Counted from the first letter of the stretch, positions 44,701 to 58,073 are shown. The stretch: 64,000 nucleotides of DNA from Varroa destructor (GCF_002443255.2 NW_019211455.1:35989472-36053471), one strand, 5' to 3'. A program made the numbers and translations. The notes: generated by a model not told the origin, from the sequence alone.

Positions 44701-47700
44701 GAACGCGACTTTGTGATTGCAAGATGTGACAAAAAGCCATTCATGATATCCTAATAATGTCCTCCTAGATATACTGGGATTTTTCTGAGACGTTGACATT
44801 TTTATTATATTGTGGGGTAACGATAAATATGTTTTTCGCGATTATTATTTAGCTGTAGCTGCCTGTGAGTTCAACGGCAGACTAAATGCAAGTCATGAGA
44901 TTCTATTAGCGTCAAGCCCCGGTTAGAAAATGGAATACAGATTCCTGTCAGAATTTATCTGCGGCATACAGCAGTTGATTAGTTAGATCTTCGTTGGGAG
45001 CACGTCTTATTAAATGAAGTTAGCGAATCGAAGCAGTTGCAGTTATGTTAGTTTCAACAGAAATGGCATAAGACGACCTATTCAGAAACTCTAAACTGAA
45101 TTTCCTCAGGGACCATAAGACGTGCGGCTTACTGAAAAGCACAAATTGAAACTACAGCACGCTGAAATCTGTATTAAGCGCCCTCTCTTCATTTAGCGCC
45201 AATACAATAGCGTGTTATACATAATTCTGCCGATCAGATAGATGTTCAAAATTATTTTTACTTTTAGCTACTGATTTAATACTGCGCCGCAATCTCATAA
45301 GATGTATTTCCTTCTATTAAGATCAACAATTATCGATCCATGAAAAACAGGTAATTATCAGTTCGAAACAATGTGTCACAGACTGATAGATTCAGACGGG
45401 AAACAAGCCAAGTAATAACGAAGAAAAATGTAAACTTATGCGTAAGGAGGGTAACAAATAAACAGATGTGGATGCACACATGCGCATTTGTTTCACAGCA
45501 TGCAGGGTCAACAGCAGTTGCTATCGCTGCTGGACGATTGAGACTACGGGCCTGGTAAGAGCCTAATACTTTTTTTGGGTATAAACGATAAACATGCAGT
45601 TCTCTTAAACTGAATTGGTTTGATTTAAGCCAGCACAACACTAGCAGCACCAAGTAGAGACAACAATTGGTATCTAAAAATAAAGCTTTAGGTATGCACC
45701 GTGTTACGTCTTAATTCCGCTTATCCTATTATATCTTATTTCATCCCACATTTGGCAGCATATTCTTATATAGGGTTCAAAGAGTGGTACCATCTTTGCC
45801 TGTGCTAGTACCAATAAAGCTTTCGCTGCTGTGCCTGTAAGTTCACGCTATTCCCGTCGCCGGATCTACGTTATTGGCTTTCCTCGCGACACTTCTTTTT
45901 CCTCATCTCCTTTAGTCAATAACCGCTTTTGACGCCTATCGTTCAATAACTATGCAAGGGTTTTTCAGGAGTGATTTTCCGTTCATCCACGAATAAATCC
46001 GTTTTTGTTTGCAACTGTACAGTTTTGTCAGTTCTGTGGTTTTCTTACGTCACGTTGATCTATTCCTAAGGGTCTTCATTGTCAGTATAATCCCAGGCCA
46101 AAGTTGGTGTGACATTCTGTCAAAAAACATGATGCGGTCGTGGATCTACCATTCCTAAAAAGTACTCACTGCCTACATAATTATTATCAAGGTACTTTCA
46201 GAACTTACCTAGTCGCGTATTTGGTCTGTTTGAACACTTATTATTAGCTATTCAACGTGAACCATGTTTTCACTTCGTTTCCATGTGATAATTGTATCAG
46301 TTCTTTTCTACAAGTATCTTCTCCTACCTTTAAAGAACCCTTTTGGCCTTCTAACCTTCTTTTAAACACATCACTGTAGTATTTTTAGACGATGTAAATA
46401 TAGGTTGAGACGCGTGCTCCGCGTGAGATGCGCTCTAATATTCAATATGCGTCAAATAGTAACATAAGATTTATGTTACTTAAGAGTCGTAAAGAAGGAA
46501 ATATGATTTGTACAATAAGTACAAGTCCAATATTTTATATGCACATTTAAGTGCATGCTTAACGATTTTACCTACCTTCGTGCAAAAATAAATCTTCATA
46601 AAAAAAAAATATACATTTGACGTCCTGATGGATGAGTGCTGCCAAGATGCAATCTGAGAACATTGATCTTCGTATCTTAGTGTTCTTCCTGTAGAAAGGG
46701 CCCATTACTGGACGTTCAATCCTTAACTATCATTTGATCTTTTAATTCTGCTAAATGTACAGCATGAGCAGGAACAGCGCCATCGAACAATTTACTTCAG
46801 TTCCTCGCTATTTCGAATTTTTTTCAGCTTTGTTTTTCTACGGTATACAACCTAATGATTACGACCCATGCGAGTGCATACCGTTTTAATATCCTATTCC
46901 TTAAAACATATCCCTGTTGACTCCGCAGTTTGCTTTAATAGCATCGAGAAGAGCACATGTTAGTATCTTGCTTTGATCTCTGGCAAATCTTTTGAGTCGG
47001 TTTTAAAATACTATCATAAACTTACCACCTCATTACGAGTCAGTTTTTCAGCATAAGATTTTCTATTCTTTCAAAAAGCCTCTATTTTGTTATGGACCAA
47101 CTTTGTTGCTAGTGAGCGGGTATTGTGATAGGCCTCCATATTCAATTAACTTTCATTAACACGGAATTTCATCCCTTCCAGCCAGAATATCTTAAAAGAA
47201 TTCACTGGGTGTCCGTCTCCCATTTCAGGTGTCCCAGCTGATCAAATTCTACAGCAGAACAACCTAACATCATCTCTAGTGGTTTGCTAGGTCTCTTGCG
47301 GTGCTTTATTTTTCCATGACTTCTGCTACAAGTCGTACTTTGATAAAGGTTATTTTCTCTTTTCCTTGCGTTTAGTAATTCACTCGTCTTTTGGTCAGGT
47401 GCCGTTTTGTATCCATGGTAGCCTATCTTTTTTTATCACTACTTTTTCCGATTATTAGCCTAGGATCAGAATTATCAGTTTACGCACAAATCTTCGAAGT
47501 CGGAGAGTTATGTCATTTCTGGAAATGCTGTTCTGTTCTCGTCTTCTGGATTTCTTCTGTCATCTTAAATCTTTTTCTTTTATGGCCTTCTTTGGGTTTG
47601 AGAAGCGGCGAAAGTTATGTGAGGTTAAATCTGCTCGAAGGGGAGGCTGAAATCCGTATTTAAGTGCGTTAATGATTTGCTGGCAAATCTGCATTTGCTT

Positions 47701-50700
47701 GGAATTGGGGTCCTTCAAGGCAAGCTTCACGGTGACCCTTCTGACTCTGATCTTTCGAAGTGACTTGAAATAAGCGTGCAAGAGCTAAACTTTTTGAGAG
47801 CTCCCTAAGGATGTCTTAGAGATCTTCTATAAAAAGTGTTTTACGTTTCGCATGTTGTCGTCCACACTCAACGTGCAGGTCTACCGTTTTTAGAAAGATG
47901 TCTCAAATAGCCTACTCTCTTTACCTCGCCGTTCGAGAGAAGTTTAAAGCCGGGTTTGCCTTCGATTAAGGGTATCCATACAGCTATTACTGCCAGAGCA
48001 TACACCATAATTTTTTTATTTCTGTCGAACTTCTTTTTTCCATGAAGACGAATCACGTGTAAGCTTCAGTTAAGATTACACGTTGAGTCACGACTGTACA
48101 TACACGCAATCTTTCAATTTTCTTCAAACGTTTTATTTTTTCAGTTTTTTCATACAGGTTAGTAGGAATTAGCAGTTGAGTGGTTCAATCTAAGCCTAAA
48201 TGTTTTAGCTTTACGGATTATTATAAAATTATATCTCGTATCCCTTTTACATTATTTGCAGTACTGAGCACGAGCACTCAAATTTTACAGCGACTTGTAT
48301 CACTTGGTCAAACGAAAGCAGTATCTCTATCCACCCCCCAAGTCGGTCTTATCTGATGGCTAATGCGAAGGGACAGAATTACCCGTCGTCGGTGCCACTG
48401 CCGGAGCAGTGTAGAGATTTAACAGCGGATCTCGCAACTCATTTCGACAGGCGCTTGCAGATTTGTAGTCTTAAAGGATCAAGTGAACCATGGCGACTGA
48501 TTTTGTCAAAACAATAATTGCTATGGTAAGCTTCAAGTGTCGTGGTACTTGCACTGTCATAGTAATATATGGTAAAACCTTGTTCGTAAAAGAACTGCAC
48601 TTTTTTATTGAGCCTTTTCACCAGAGCGACCATTGTTTCAGCGGACTTATCCAAGCATATGAGCAGTTGTCTACATGGAAAACAAGTTCTGGAGGTACCG
48701 CATAAACTGCTAATAAAATTATGTTAAAACACGCCAATAACAACAGTAATAATAAAGTAATTAAATGCGAATGAAATAACTGGGTTAAAAAAGCATTTTC
48801 ATATTTGCTTATTTGGAAAATATGAACAAACTTGCGTGCATTAGTAATAATAATTGATATACGTGTGGTGTCTTTATTTTAGGAAGCCTCTTCTAGGTAG
48901 AGAGCGTAATCTATGATAAATATATAAGCTCTGTAAATGAGGTAATATTGGTTCCGATACACAGCAGCTTTCGCCCTTCGAAAAATATAAACAATCAGGT
49001 TGGGTTGATAATTGATTTAAACTTATCGTGATTAGTTTTAGAAATTGCCACATCACTGCGTCCTCCGCTGTCGCATATATTTAAGAGGCAAAGGTTGGTG
49101 TCTCATTATAAGTTCTGCGTTCACTGATGGCGACTTCATAGTGCATAATAATTTTTCACGCGATAAATCCTCAAAAAAGAATCCAACGTAATTTTATTTA
49201 TTTGTGTTGTAAACGTCTGAAATCATTTAGATCATCCATGAAGCTTACTGCTTATGTCAATCAGTGCCTTATTTTTTAGCGTGAGTGGTCTCTAATTGAT
49301 TTACAAAGGTTGGATTGAATTGAATATAATATTTTTAAAACGAAGCAACAAGACAACATGTTCGGATTATATTTGTGAGGCAAAATTGAAACTTCGAACA
49401 AATTCTTTAGCACATAGAGATAGAATAGTTCGTTCCTACTCTACTTCCTTTAAAATAATTATAATGCACAAAACACTATTGACAAAGACGGAGAGGTTAA
49501 GAAGTCATGATTTGGCCAAAGGTGCTGTTTGTTTAAAAAAACCCAGATACTTCTCAGTGTTGAAAGCCCTGCAGTAGGCTTATTAATTACTTCACTTTTG
49601 GAGACTAATTTAAACGTATTACGGTAACGACCATAATGAGGATCATGCAGTGCAAATGTGTTCACATTTGACTCGCATGATTATTATATGCTCGTTATGT
49701 CCATACGTACTTGATTAAGCAGACAGATAAAGTACTCAGTTTACTATACTTTCGTGGGAGAAAAGTGCTGGTAATGTAATTACCGAGCTCATAGAAACAA
49801 GTCATATGGAGCTTCTAATGAAGGACTGCATGGTATTTAGATCATATCAGTGCTCACTCTCTTGACATATCCGGTGTTTGTACCATTCAAATGATGTTAT
49901 AACATCATAATCTAGCGTACTTTTTAACTTCCTTATTATTCTGTGATTAGTTACGGATACGCCATTCATTATGTAATTTCGTTGATGTAGGTCATAGAGA
50001 CCAATACAATTATCGCCTGTCATTGAGTAGAACTGACCATTACAAACACTTCAACAGAATAGATGTTTGTTGGCTGTGGGCTAAAAGTAAGCAAGAAATT
50101 GTAACTTGGGATAGGCAGTTTCGATCTATGACTGACTGTTATATCTAAACCTTTAGACCGTTGTATTTTTTTGATGGTCACCAGCACCGGTTTCTTACAA
50201 TGTCTAAAGGTAACTTTGCGCACTGCTGCAACTATTGCCTAACAAAAATAAAGTACTCAAGGACTTCAAAAGCGGGGTTTATTACCAGATTTATACCTTC
50301 AGCGGACTTTAAAAACGAATTATACATACGCGAAACAGACAGATATTTAGCACGAACACTGTGAACAAAGTGTACAGCTCTGGTTGCGAAGATTTCCAAA
50401 GTTTACTTTATCGTTATTAAGTACCTTTATTTAGAGCTTATTTTTCCTGAATATGCTAATGTTTCCGTGGATTTCAACAGGTGCGGTACCGTGCGAATGT
50501 ATGCTCACCTAGCGCAGTTTATGACAAAAAACATGCGAGTGGGCTTAATACTATCACCACTAGATGCGTTCTGGAGGATTTACTCTCCGACATTTTTACA
50601 AATTCGACAAGTATACATTTTCAAAATACGTCCTACTAGTCCTAAGCTAGAATCCTAGAAATTTTCAAGAGGCAAAAAATTGCATTTAAAATAGACTCAT

Positions 50701-52247
50701 GTTCAAAAAAGTTTCAGCTTTCGGATACTGTATAATCTAATAATAAATAATTTTAAGTCTATAATAAATGCTTAGCATATTTTATATAAAATCAGATTCC
50801 GTAACGGTATAGACACATATATTGTACATATTGCCGTTTACTCAGCATAGACGTATGTCAATCGAACGTATGTAGAAGTAAAAGTAGGATGTCTTCTCAC
50901 ATCTATAACGTTGACTATACGGATCAGTACCATGGTGTATATGCTCCTTGATTATTAAAAATCGCTTTATTTATTAAGTACAATGGAGTAGTCGCGGACT
51001 ACTTGAACGTAGACTTGTCCTCTTATCAATGCGATAATCAATAAGAATGGATAAAGTAGTGTTGTAAATAAGCAAGCACCATTTTATTCGCGTCGCTTTT
51101 GTAGACGTTAGGTACCATTCTTCTGCAATGGAATGTACAAGGCTAAAAAATTTTACCATCAAAAGACTCGGTTACGGGCATATGAAAAGAACATGCGATT
51201 TTGTCATTCTGTGCTATGCCTTTGGATACAATACTAATTAAAAGCGAACTTGAAAATCAATAAGGAAGAAAGGAAGGAGTTTGTCAACTCACCTGGAATC
51301 GCGAGGGCCCTGAAGAATGAGATAGCATCTTTTCGAATTTGGTCAGCGTTATTAATGAGGTTCATGTTTTCACTAGTATCAGCAACCGCGCTATTTATAT
51401 TTCGTTTATTACTTAGACTTTCGCTACCTAGCACAGTATTCAGGGGTTCATTATTGTCGGCATCTGAGGCAGTGGAAGTGGGGCCGACTTCGGCAGAAAT
51501 AGCGCCGTCGTTCAAACCCACATTTTCCGGGCTAGTCGGAACAAAAAGAAATACGAATAAGCCAAAAGCACAGCATATCAGGCCCGGGACGTAAAATGAG
51601 TAAGCCCAATCAATCTCGACGAATGCACTCGCAATAAAAGCACCAACTATATTGCCGACCGAAGTATGAGCATTCCAGATACCAAAAATCAGACCCCTCT
51701 TAGCTTTACCAAACCAGTTGCTCATTATTGTGACGACAGCAGGCCAGCCTGCACTCTGAACGCCACCAGCAACTAGTTGAACTGCTAAGTAAAACCAGAG
51801 TGTGTGATAGTTCATTGTGTGGCCTAGTCCGAAGAGGTACGTGGTTAACCCGGACAGAAGCATCCCCAGGGAAAGGAAATATCGAAGATGCATGCGCTCA
51901 GCGACGAAACCGGACACAAACATACACACCGCGTAGGAGAACAGGTACACAAAGTCGAGGTATCCGAGATACTGTGGATGTGTACCAAACGGTTCCCAAT
52001 TACACCAAGTGCGGGCGTTCTGCGTTGTCACCGTCAGGTTGACAAGTGGTGCCGCTTGGTAGCAGCTACCATTGTAGTTGAGGACGGGTTTAACGACAGC
52101 AATAGGTCGACGCGTCATATGAAAGCACAAGTAAGCTAGAAATGTTACCGCGAAAATAAACAACCGATAGCGCCGAAGTCGAGTGGCTGGATCCAACTTG
52201 GGCAAGGCAGTCCGGAACATCCGAATACCTAGTGGTTTCGGAAACAT
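41424..52247 (-). CDS. SLC37-family sugar-phosphate/phosphate exchanger (SPX), four exons
   Basis: Exons: 51293-52247, 43429-43612, 42812-42941 and 41424-41726. The phases agree and the protein is 523 residues (human SLC37A1 and A2 are about 500-533). SLC37 members are ER major-facilitator carriers exchanging glucose-6-phosphate for phosphate. Visible features: a first helix after RLRRYRLFIFAVTFLAYLCF; FHMTRRPIAVVKPVLN; an N-glycosylation-type first loop; GGVQSAGWPAVVTIMSNWFG; GIWNAHTSVGNIVGA; a long polar central loop (about 235-300); then FDVGGIAGGILAGWFSDR and IIDGTGSVGAALGP. The long loop between helices 1 and 2 and the EPFG segment favour the SLC37A1/A2 branch over SLC37A4. The exact paralogue is not settled. 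Intron 1 spans 7.7 kb. Confidence 0.92.
41940..42365 (+). mobile_element. Possible Tc1-like relic in SLC37 intron 3
   Basis: Scattered Tc1-like pieces: a KVMVVLTMNIIGICHYEIFA stretch at about 42160-42220 (family: VMVWGc...G...L) and SIQFVWPTFKSNLMAS at about 42300-42350 (family: WPAxSPDLNPIE). Stops and frameshifts lie between them. Weaker than the copy in TRIP4 intron 1. Confidence 0.3.
42812..42941 (-). CDS. SLC37 exon 3
   Basis: A 130-base exon too short for a simple frame scan. It encodes TGASAATSVGFFATSIPAII and SPVTNIVLLTLIGFL (two membrane segments). Acceptor AATGGTAG, donor TTTCTT|GTAAGT, phases 2 and 0. Confidence 0.88.
43429..43612 (-). CDS. SLC37 exon 2
   Basis: Starts GVLEFSLALFFAKLVSYTYW after TTTTCCGCAG. 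Ends FDVGGIAGGILAGWFSDR at a GTGAGC donor. The donor lies in an 8-bp hairpin described under findings. Confidence 0.92.
46900..48060 (-). pseudogene. Decayed coding-like stretch, family unknown
   Basis: On the minus strand a chain of open stretches is broken by only a few stops and frame changes: 48056-47868 (62 codons), 47781-47560 (73 codons), a stretch from about 47430 to 47215, and another from about 47220 to 46920. The composition is Lys/Arg-rich. This would fit a dead transposon or other dead gene, but no signature domain was recognised and chance is not excluded. Confidence 0.2.
48227..48525 (+). CDS. Exon-like block inside SLC37 intron 1, opposite strand, unknown
   Basis: A strong acceptor (TTTTACATTATTTGCAG, ending 48261) is followed by an 85-codon open frame to TAA at 48515-48517. 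It contains ATCITWSNESSISIHPPS and PLPEQCRDLTADLATHFDRR. It is GC-richer than its surroundings and reads like real protein. It lacks an early Met, so it could be a terminal exon. In another frame an ATG in near-ideal context (AACCATGG, 48490) leads 12 codons on to a donor ATG|GTAAGC at 48525, as a first exon would. No partner exon was found and I do not recognise the protein. It may be a nested gene, a gene fragment, or a 5' UTR exon. Confidence 0.35.
51293..52247 (-). CDS. SLC37 exon 1
   Basis: Encodes the first six or so membrane helices and the polar middle loop, ending FRALAIPG at a GTGAGT donor (one base of the Gly codon left). The ATG is the first Met of the open frame. Confidence 0.92.
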
Positions 52248-53356
52248 ATTTGTCAGTAATGACTAGCGCTCAAAACTATAGATTCATAGGCCGTTCTTCA
52301 ATAATATCGAACTGCTGCTACTGCAAGGAGTGTGATCTTTGCATCACCTGACCGGCGGCTCATCTGTTTGCTGCTCAAGTACAGCGTTTTCTCCTGCTAC
52401 AGTAGCAGCATCGAAGTCATTATCCAAAGATACGCACAGGCATTAGTCAGATAAAATAGGATGTTCCTACGGTAACAATAAAGTGACAAGAACAGATGTA
52501 GCTACAATGGACACTACTGTTAGCATAGTCATACTCGTTCGTTGTTGCCCGAGCAGCTGGCTAAAGTTGGCGCTCGCGGGAGAGGGCCTGTAACCCTCTC
52601 TACATGAAACGCATGCTTTTCGTTCGATAGAATAGGACTCGATAGGTGGCGTCAGACAATTTAGCGGCTGCAGGAGAGTATCAAAGCGGTTCCAGAAAAT
52701 ACGGCTGTAAAGGAATGGAGCGCATGTGGTACGAACTGCCGCTAGGATGCTTCTTAAATGTTTCACACAAATCAAATAATGTTTCACCTGCTCCTCCATT
52801 AGTGTTCTAATTTCTGTTCTCTCTCACTATGGAAAAAACCGTGTTCGAGTCTGCGACTCGACTTCTCCCCTGTGTGTTACAACACTGTTGTTGTCGGCTT
52901 ACCGAACGCAACCGATCAGCATGACTCCCTGACACAGCGCAGTATATACGCCATAATGTTCAGTAGAGTACATATAAAGCCTAAAAGTCTAAAGCGGCAG
53001 CTACACGTATAGTCGCAGCTTAGCTGTATCTACGAGTCTTACCAGAGTCCTTGACATGTTATACCATTTCATGTTAATCAAGCAGAACGTTTACAATTGC
53101 CTATTTACATAGCAATTGCTATAGCGTCAGAACTAAAATATGTTGATTTTCCAAAACGTTCCTGGCTTGAGACAAAATGGAATCGCTGTGGTAGTTTAAA
53201 GAGTAATTCTAAACTAAACATTAAAAAATAGTAAAAAATTTCACACCCGAATCATGCGGAATTTTTTCTAATGAAGCGAATACCCGTATACCAAAACATT
53301 TTAATAACAATATTTAATAATTTTCCTGTATAACTTGCACATTATATTTATAACGC

Positions 53357-53619
53357 AAATTTGCACTAAGATTACATTCTATGCAACCACTTACTCAGAA
53401 GAGTCGATAAAATTATTTACTTCTATATTCATCATTAAAAAGAACATATATATACATATATATCTAAGTCTAAATCTAATATTTTTTTAGATTTATATAT
53501 ATATATATATATATAGATATATATATGTATGTTCTTTTTAATGATGAATATAGAAGTAAATAATTTCATCGACTCTTATGAGTAAGTGGTTGCGTAGAAT
53601 ATAATCTTAATGCAAATTT
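53357..53619. repeat. 263-bp palindrome with AT-rich centre
   Basis: Left arm 53357-53464 and right arm 53512-53619 are inverted copies over about 108 bases with only a few differences (for example GATAAAATT against AATTTCATC). The 47-base centre is itself partly palindromic: AAATCTA and TAGATTT around T-runs and (TA)n. The structure resembles a foldback/MITE element or a template-switch duplication. Confidence 0.85.
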
Positions 53620-53646
53620 AAAATTTGAAAAAAAATATATGTATAT

Positions 53647-53713
53647 ATCTAAATCGCGAACTTTGACTTGCCATAAAAGAAAGAACGTATGTATATAAGT
53701 TCGCGATTTAGAT
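53647..53713. repeat. 17-bp perfect inverted repeat next to the palindrome
   Basis: ATCTAAATCGCGAACTT (53647-53663) and AAGTTCGCGATTTAGAT (53697-53713) are perfect inverted copies around a 33-base spacer. They may be the ends of a small deleted element. Confidence 0.85.
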
Positions 53714-56700
53714 GAAAGATACATGCACGTAGGAACATTTGCAGTTGCATGGATTGTTATCGAGGTCTTAACAAATTTGAAATCTGTTTCTGTCTTCTAC
53801 AAATTAAGTTACAGTAATCTTATCTTTACTGTAGAACACTTTAAAGTTAAACTCGGTCTCACGAATTTGCGTTTCAATAGAATCGATTTGGGGTATTAAG
53901 ATTCACTCCAGCTAAATTTGTTGAAATAAATATACTTGTCCCTTTGGAAAAAGGCTCTCATACGTATCGAAATGTATAAAGTAACAGTAACATTGGATCT
54001 TCTTAAAATCATAATTATAGAGTATGTAGATTAGTAGTAGCACTGCAGAATAGCCTATAGCCTATGCGCGCGTGCGCACGTGTGCGAGACATAAGCTTTA
54101 TGATTTCCGTTGATGTCGCAACAGCGGAACATAATTGGTTGAACTCTGCAGTACCATTACCAATTAACAATGCTTCGTAATACAAAATAGTTGCAGTGCA
54201 TAATACTTCCAAAGTAATACAAATAGTGGTAGTTGTACAGTAACAAAGCATCCTAGTCTGCATATCACTAAAAAAAAAACTGCAAATACTGATTCGTAAA
54301 GCGATTTGTGGCGCTTCGCTAAATCGAAGAAACATGTGCAAAATATTGATAATGTAAGGCGTATTATCTCAAGTAGACCTATGAAACGTAACATATAGCA
54401 AGAGATAATAACACAGCTAAAAAGAAGAAAATTCGCCTGGCTTGTCTAGCCGAGGAAGTCTTAACTGCAGGCATGGAACAGGTATAGCGGATCATATGGT
54501 CTGGTAATTTACTAGTTCCTGAGTAATCAAAGAAATATAGTAGAGGCCAATTATAAGCTAACTAGCTTGCGCTGTTCAAATGATGATAGTAACCGAGTTG
54601 TGAATCTGTGCTGTGAATATACATAGAAGCTGCTCCGGTGGATCGATTTGTATGTGGCTAACATGTGACGACTCAACCGGTTGTCGATAAAGGCAAGCAT
54701 ACTTGACAGATAGCTGTCTTAGCTAAACATTTGGCTTATCTTCTTGATGCTAATTTTCCACGTTGTGACGTAACGTCGAACACTGTTTTCATATTGCCTT
54801 TATCCACCCAGCTTCACTGTATAGACACCTTTAACGCTTGCATTTAAGAAAATCGTTTCCTTTCAGTTTCAAACGTAACAGTAACCGGCGAACGCCAATA
54901 GTAGCCTATTAGAGTCTAGCCACCTGCTTTTGTCGTACTACGCTCTCCTTTTTTGTGCTGACGGCAAATTATATCTCCTCTTAATAACCACTTGCTACCG
55001 TTAGCAGCAGCAGCATCACAATCACCACCACCACCAGGTGCCGCAGCAGAACAACCGGCAGTTTTCGCGGTAGGTTACAAGCATCTCGTTCTCTCGGCAA
55101 CTTCCACTTTGCATAGCTTTCAGTTGTTCTTCATAACGGCACGACGGAGGGATCAAGTGGCTTGCGAATTGCGATAACATAGCGACAATGGTCAGTCGAA
55201 GAAAAAGCTAGTCAGGGTGGGGTGAGTGACGACGACACGACGCGGATCGCTACCTTTGACAGATTTGCATATACTTATTTATTTCTGAATTTTATGTTAA
55301 TCGTAACACGGAGACTACTACTATTTCTCGGACATACATAATCTTTCTATCAATGAGTAGAGAAGCTGCAGATGACGCCACAGAGTTAACAGATCAGCAA
55401 CATACAGCAGCGAGACCGCAGAGCCGCTAGGTTGCGCTAGGTAGAGTAAAGTCTCGAACTGTGTGATCTGCTCCTTCTTAATAAGAAGCGGATCCGACCT
55501 CACTTTTTGGCCCAAGATATTCAAAGCTGCTGACAGTATGTTACGTTACGGTACCAAACGTGGTATGCAAACTTCCGTGTCGACATGGGAACATGTGTTC
55601 TATAGTTTTGATTAGAAAAACGCGATGCATATAACATCATTATAATGCTCACCATTTGCAGCGCTGCCATCCGATTACGTTTCACTCTGTTAATTATTTT
55701 GGCGGTATATTATTTTGGTAATGTGCGTTAAATTAATTTTAGTGCACACTATTTAGACCCTAATGTAATCTTTCAACCTTCTTCAATCTTTGGCTCTAAT
55801 ACTAGACAACAGCACATGCTTTTCTGCATTAAGACTTTTGTGGAAACGTATATAGCCTTTGTACAATAGAACTGTAAATAAATATAAGTAAAAGCTTTTT
55901 TTTTTAATGTTTTCTACCTCTGCACTGTTTGTTACTTTTAAATGGCATTCGAAAGTGCTCTCCCCTCACCATCAACCCATTATATTCTTCTATTATAGGA
56001 AGTAAACGGAGTTATTGTCAAGCTTTATGCCTATTCATTATAGGGAAAGACTATTTTGACATCATTTTGACTTTCCCTGAGGTAAAAAAAATTGCTTAAA
56101 GTGATCATTTTTGTATAACAAGGTTTTTTTATAAATAAATGTACTGTTTGAACGGATTTGCTCAAGGTTTGGGTCTTTGATCTGGAAAACATACTTCACG
56201 CCCCTCGGTTATCCGATATTAATAAGGATCCCGACTGGCAAGCAGGCTGTTAACTGGCCAAGGAAATAGCCTACGAACACTAGATTTCTATTAGGTGTCC
56301 TTGAAGCGTTTCTGTGATAGTGGGCAACGTATTTACTTACTGATCTTACAAATAGAATAGATATGAGTTCTATACATTGAAAAATATCCGAAACGAACAA
56401 CATAATAGATTACCGCATTAAACACGGCTATCCAAAGGAGACAACTGGCAAACGAAATTCGAAGAATAAAACTTCGAGGAGAATTGGTTAAAAAAAATTT
56501 CTGCAAGGTGATGGCGAATGCAAAACAAATTTATTTATTCTGGATTTTTGAAAGAAATGGTGAACTTTGGTTACATCAAAACTTGCATTACCTCCAATCA
56601 CCCTAAACATGTACTGTAGAAGAGCAAGAGTACATCTCAAGTTCTTGCGTTGCTTTGGTAACGTGCGTGTTTGGTAAACTCTGTGCTATGATGTCAAACT

Positions 56701-58039
56701 TAGCCCTTATGACATCATTCACATGTTGTGCATTAAACACTTGGATCTAATATCCCACGAGCTAATAAAGGCTGTTTAGCAGACAAAGTTGTTCTCTTCT
56801 TTGAAAATACAATTATCCTTTTTTTCCGAATTCTCTCAATTGAAATAGGGACAGGTTCATATCTGTCTACTAGCAGTATGACCGTACCAAAACTTCATTA
56901 TAAATTATATTGTAACCGATTTGCTTTAGCTCCATATTTGTTTCAATGCTCTGACAGTTCAGGGGGCCTGTACATTATCAGCAATACCTTCATCATGGTT
57001 TCTCAATTAAAAACTTTAATAAAGTAGCTAAAAAATGCGCCATCGCCAACATATAATAACTCTTTCTTCTAAAGCCCCTTTGTAGTTTTAAATGCTTCTA
57101 TATCAAAACTCAACACCCGCGAAACTATCATTTAGCCACTCCCTAATTACTGATACAAGTTCTGACCAAGTCATCGATTTCAAAATAATAAGTTCATGTG
57201 TAAACACGTACGACAACTTACTTTGTGCTTTAGACTAATGTCGAACTAAACGCATTACTGAGCTAAAAAAACTCGTGACATTTTTTCTAGTAACATTAAA
57301 TCCTTGCAAGATAATTATTAGCCGCCCAGCAACAAGCGTACAACGTGAGGTCATTAGTTGCTAATTTGTTTTGTGTATGTTGGAATAGTACAATCAATCC
57401 GAAGTCTTCTTGAGCAGCATAATTATCAAAAAGAACGCACATACATCAGTGTAATTTTGTATTGTTATTGAAACGTCCTTTACTTTCCGTTCCTGTATTT
57501 TCACCCCAAACTCGTGTTTAGCTAATCGAATTTGGACATTTTTGCAAGCTTTGAGGCTTCCCAAAACTTAATTACTAATAACAGTCTGCACATGGCAAAA
57601 AATATTTCGAGTTTTTTAATCTGACAAAACGTAATTGAAAGAACTGAGTAACTACCTTCTTCGTTGATGTACTGAAGTCTATCCCGGTTCACCACGACTC
57701 TGGTTAACATATAACCGGATTTAATGGGAGCTGCACGTAAATTGAACATCAGTTAAGAGGGCAAAATGGATAACCCTGGGCAACCGAAAACAGACCTACA
57801 GGTAGTTCGTAGAGGAGATTAGTTTCAACTACAACAAACTTCATCGTTTTCTAGCAAAAATCTGCTTCCGCGCAGAAACTTGCTAGTCCTTCGAATAACC
57901 TTAATCAACAATAGTTATGGGTTACAAGCTAAATCGACTTTGTGTCACTTTATACATTCAGTTATATTGTAGATTATGATTTCAGCTAATACTAACTCAT
58001 CTATGTTACTTTTTGTCATCTTTAATAAAATTATTATTG

Positions 58040-58073
58040 TGCGAACATGTTACGTCATGCGAACATGTTACAA
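58040..58073. repeat. Two-copy direct repeat
   Basis: TGCGAACATGTTAC occurs twice, separated by GTCA. Each copy holds the palindrome AACATGTT. It is a short local duplication. Confidence 0.75.

Larger units (their letters stand above)
43613..51292 (-). other. SLC37 intron 1, 7.7 kb
   Basis: A large intron with GTGAGT donor and TTTTCCGCAG acceptor. Inside it lie the decayed minus-strand open stretches at 46900-48060 and the plus-strand exon-like block at 48227-48525. The rest is AT-rich with no gene seen. Confidence 0.8.

Noticed and set aside
47391..47663. 90-codon hydrophobic plus-strand frame
   Set aside because: Reads like a membrane segment but is antisense to a Lys/Arg-rich minus-strand chain; hydrophobicity is the expected mirror of that composition.
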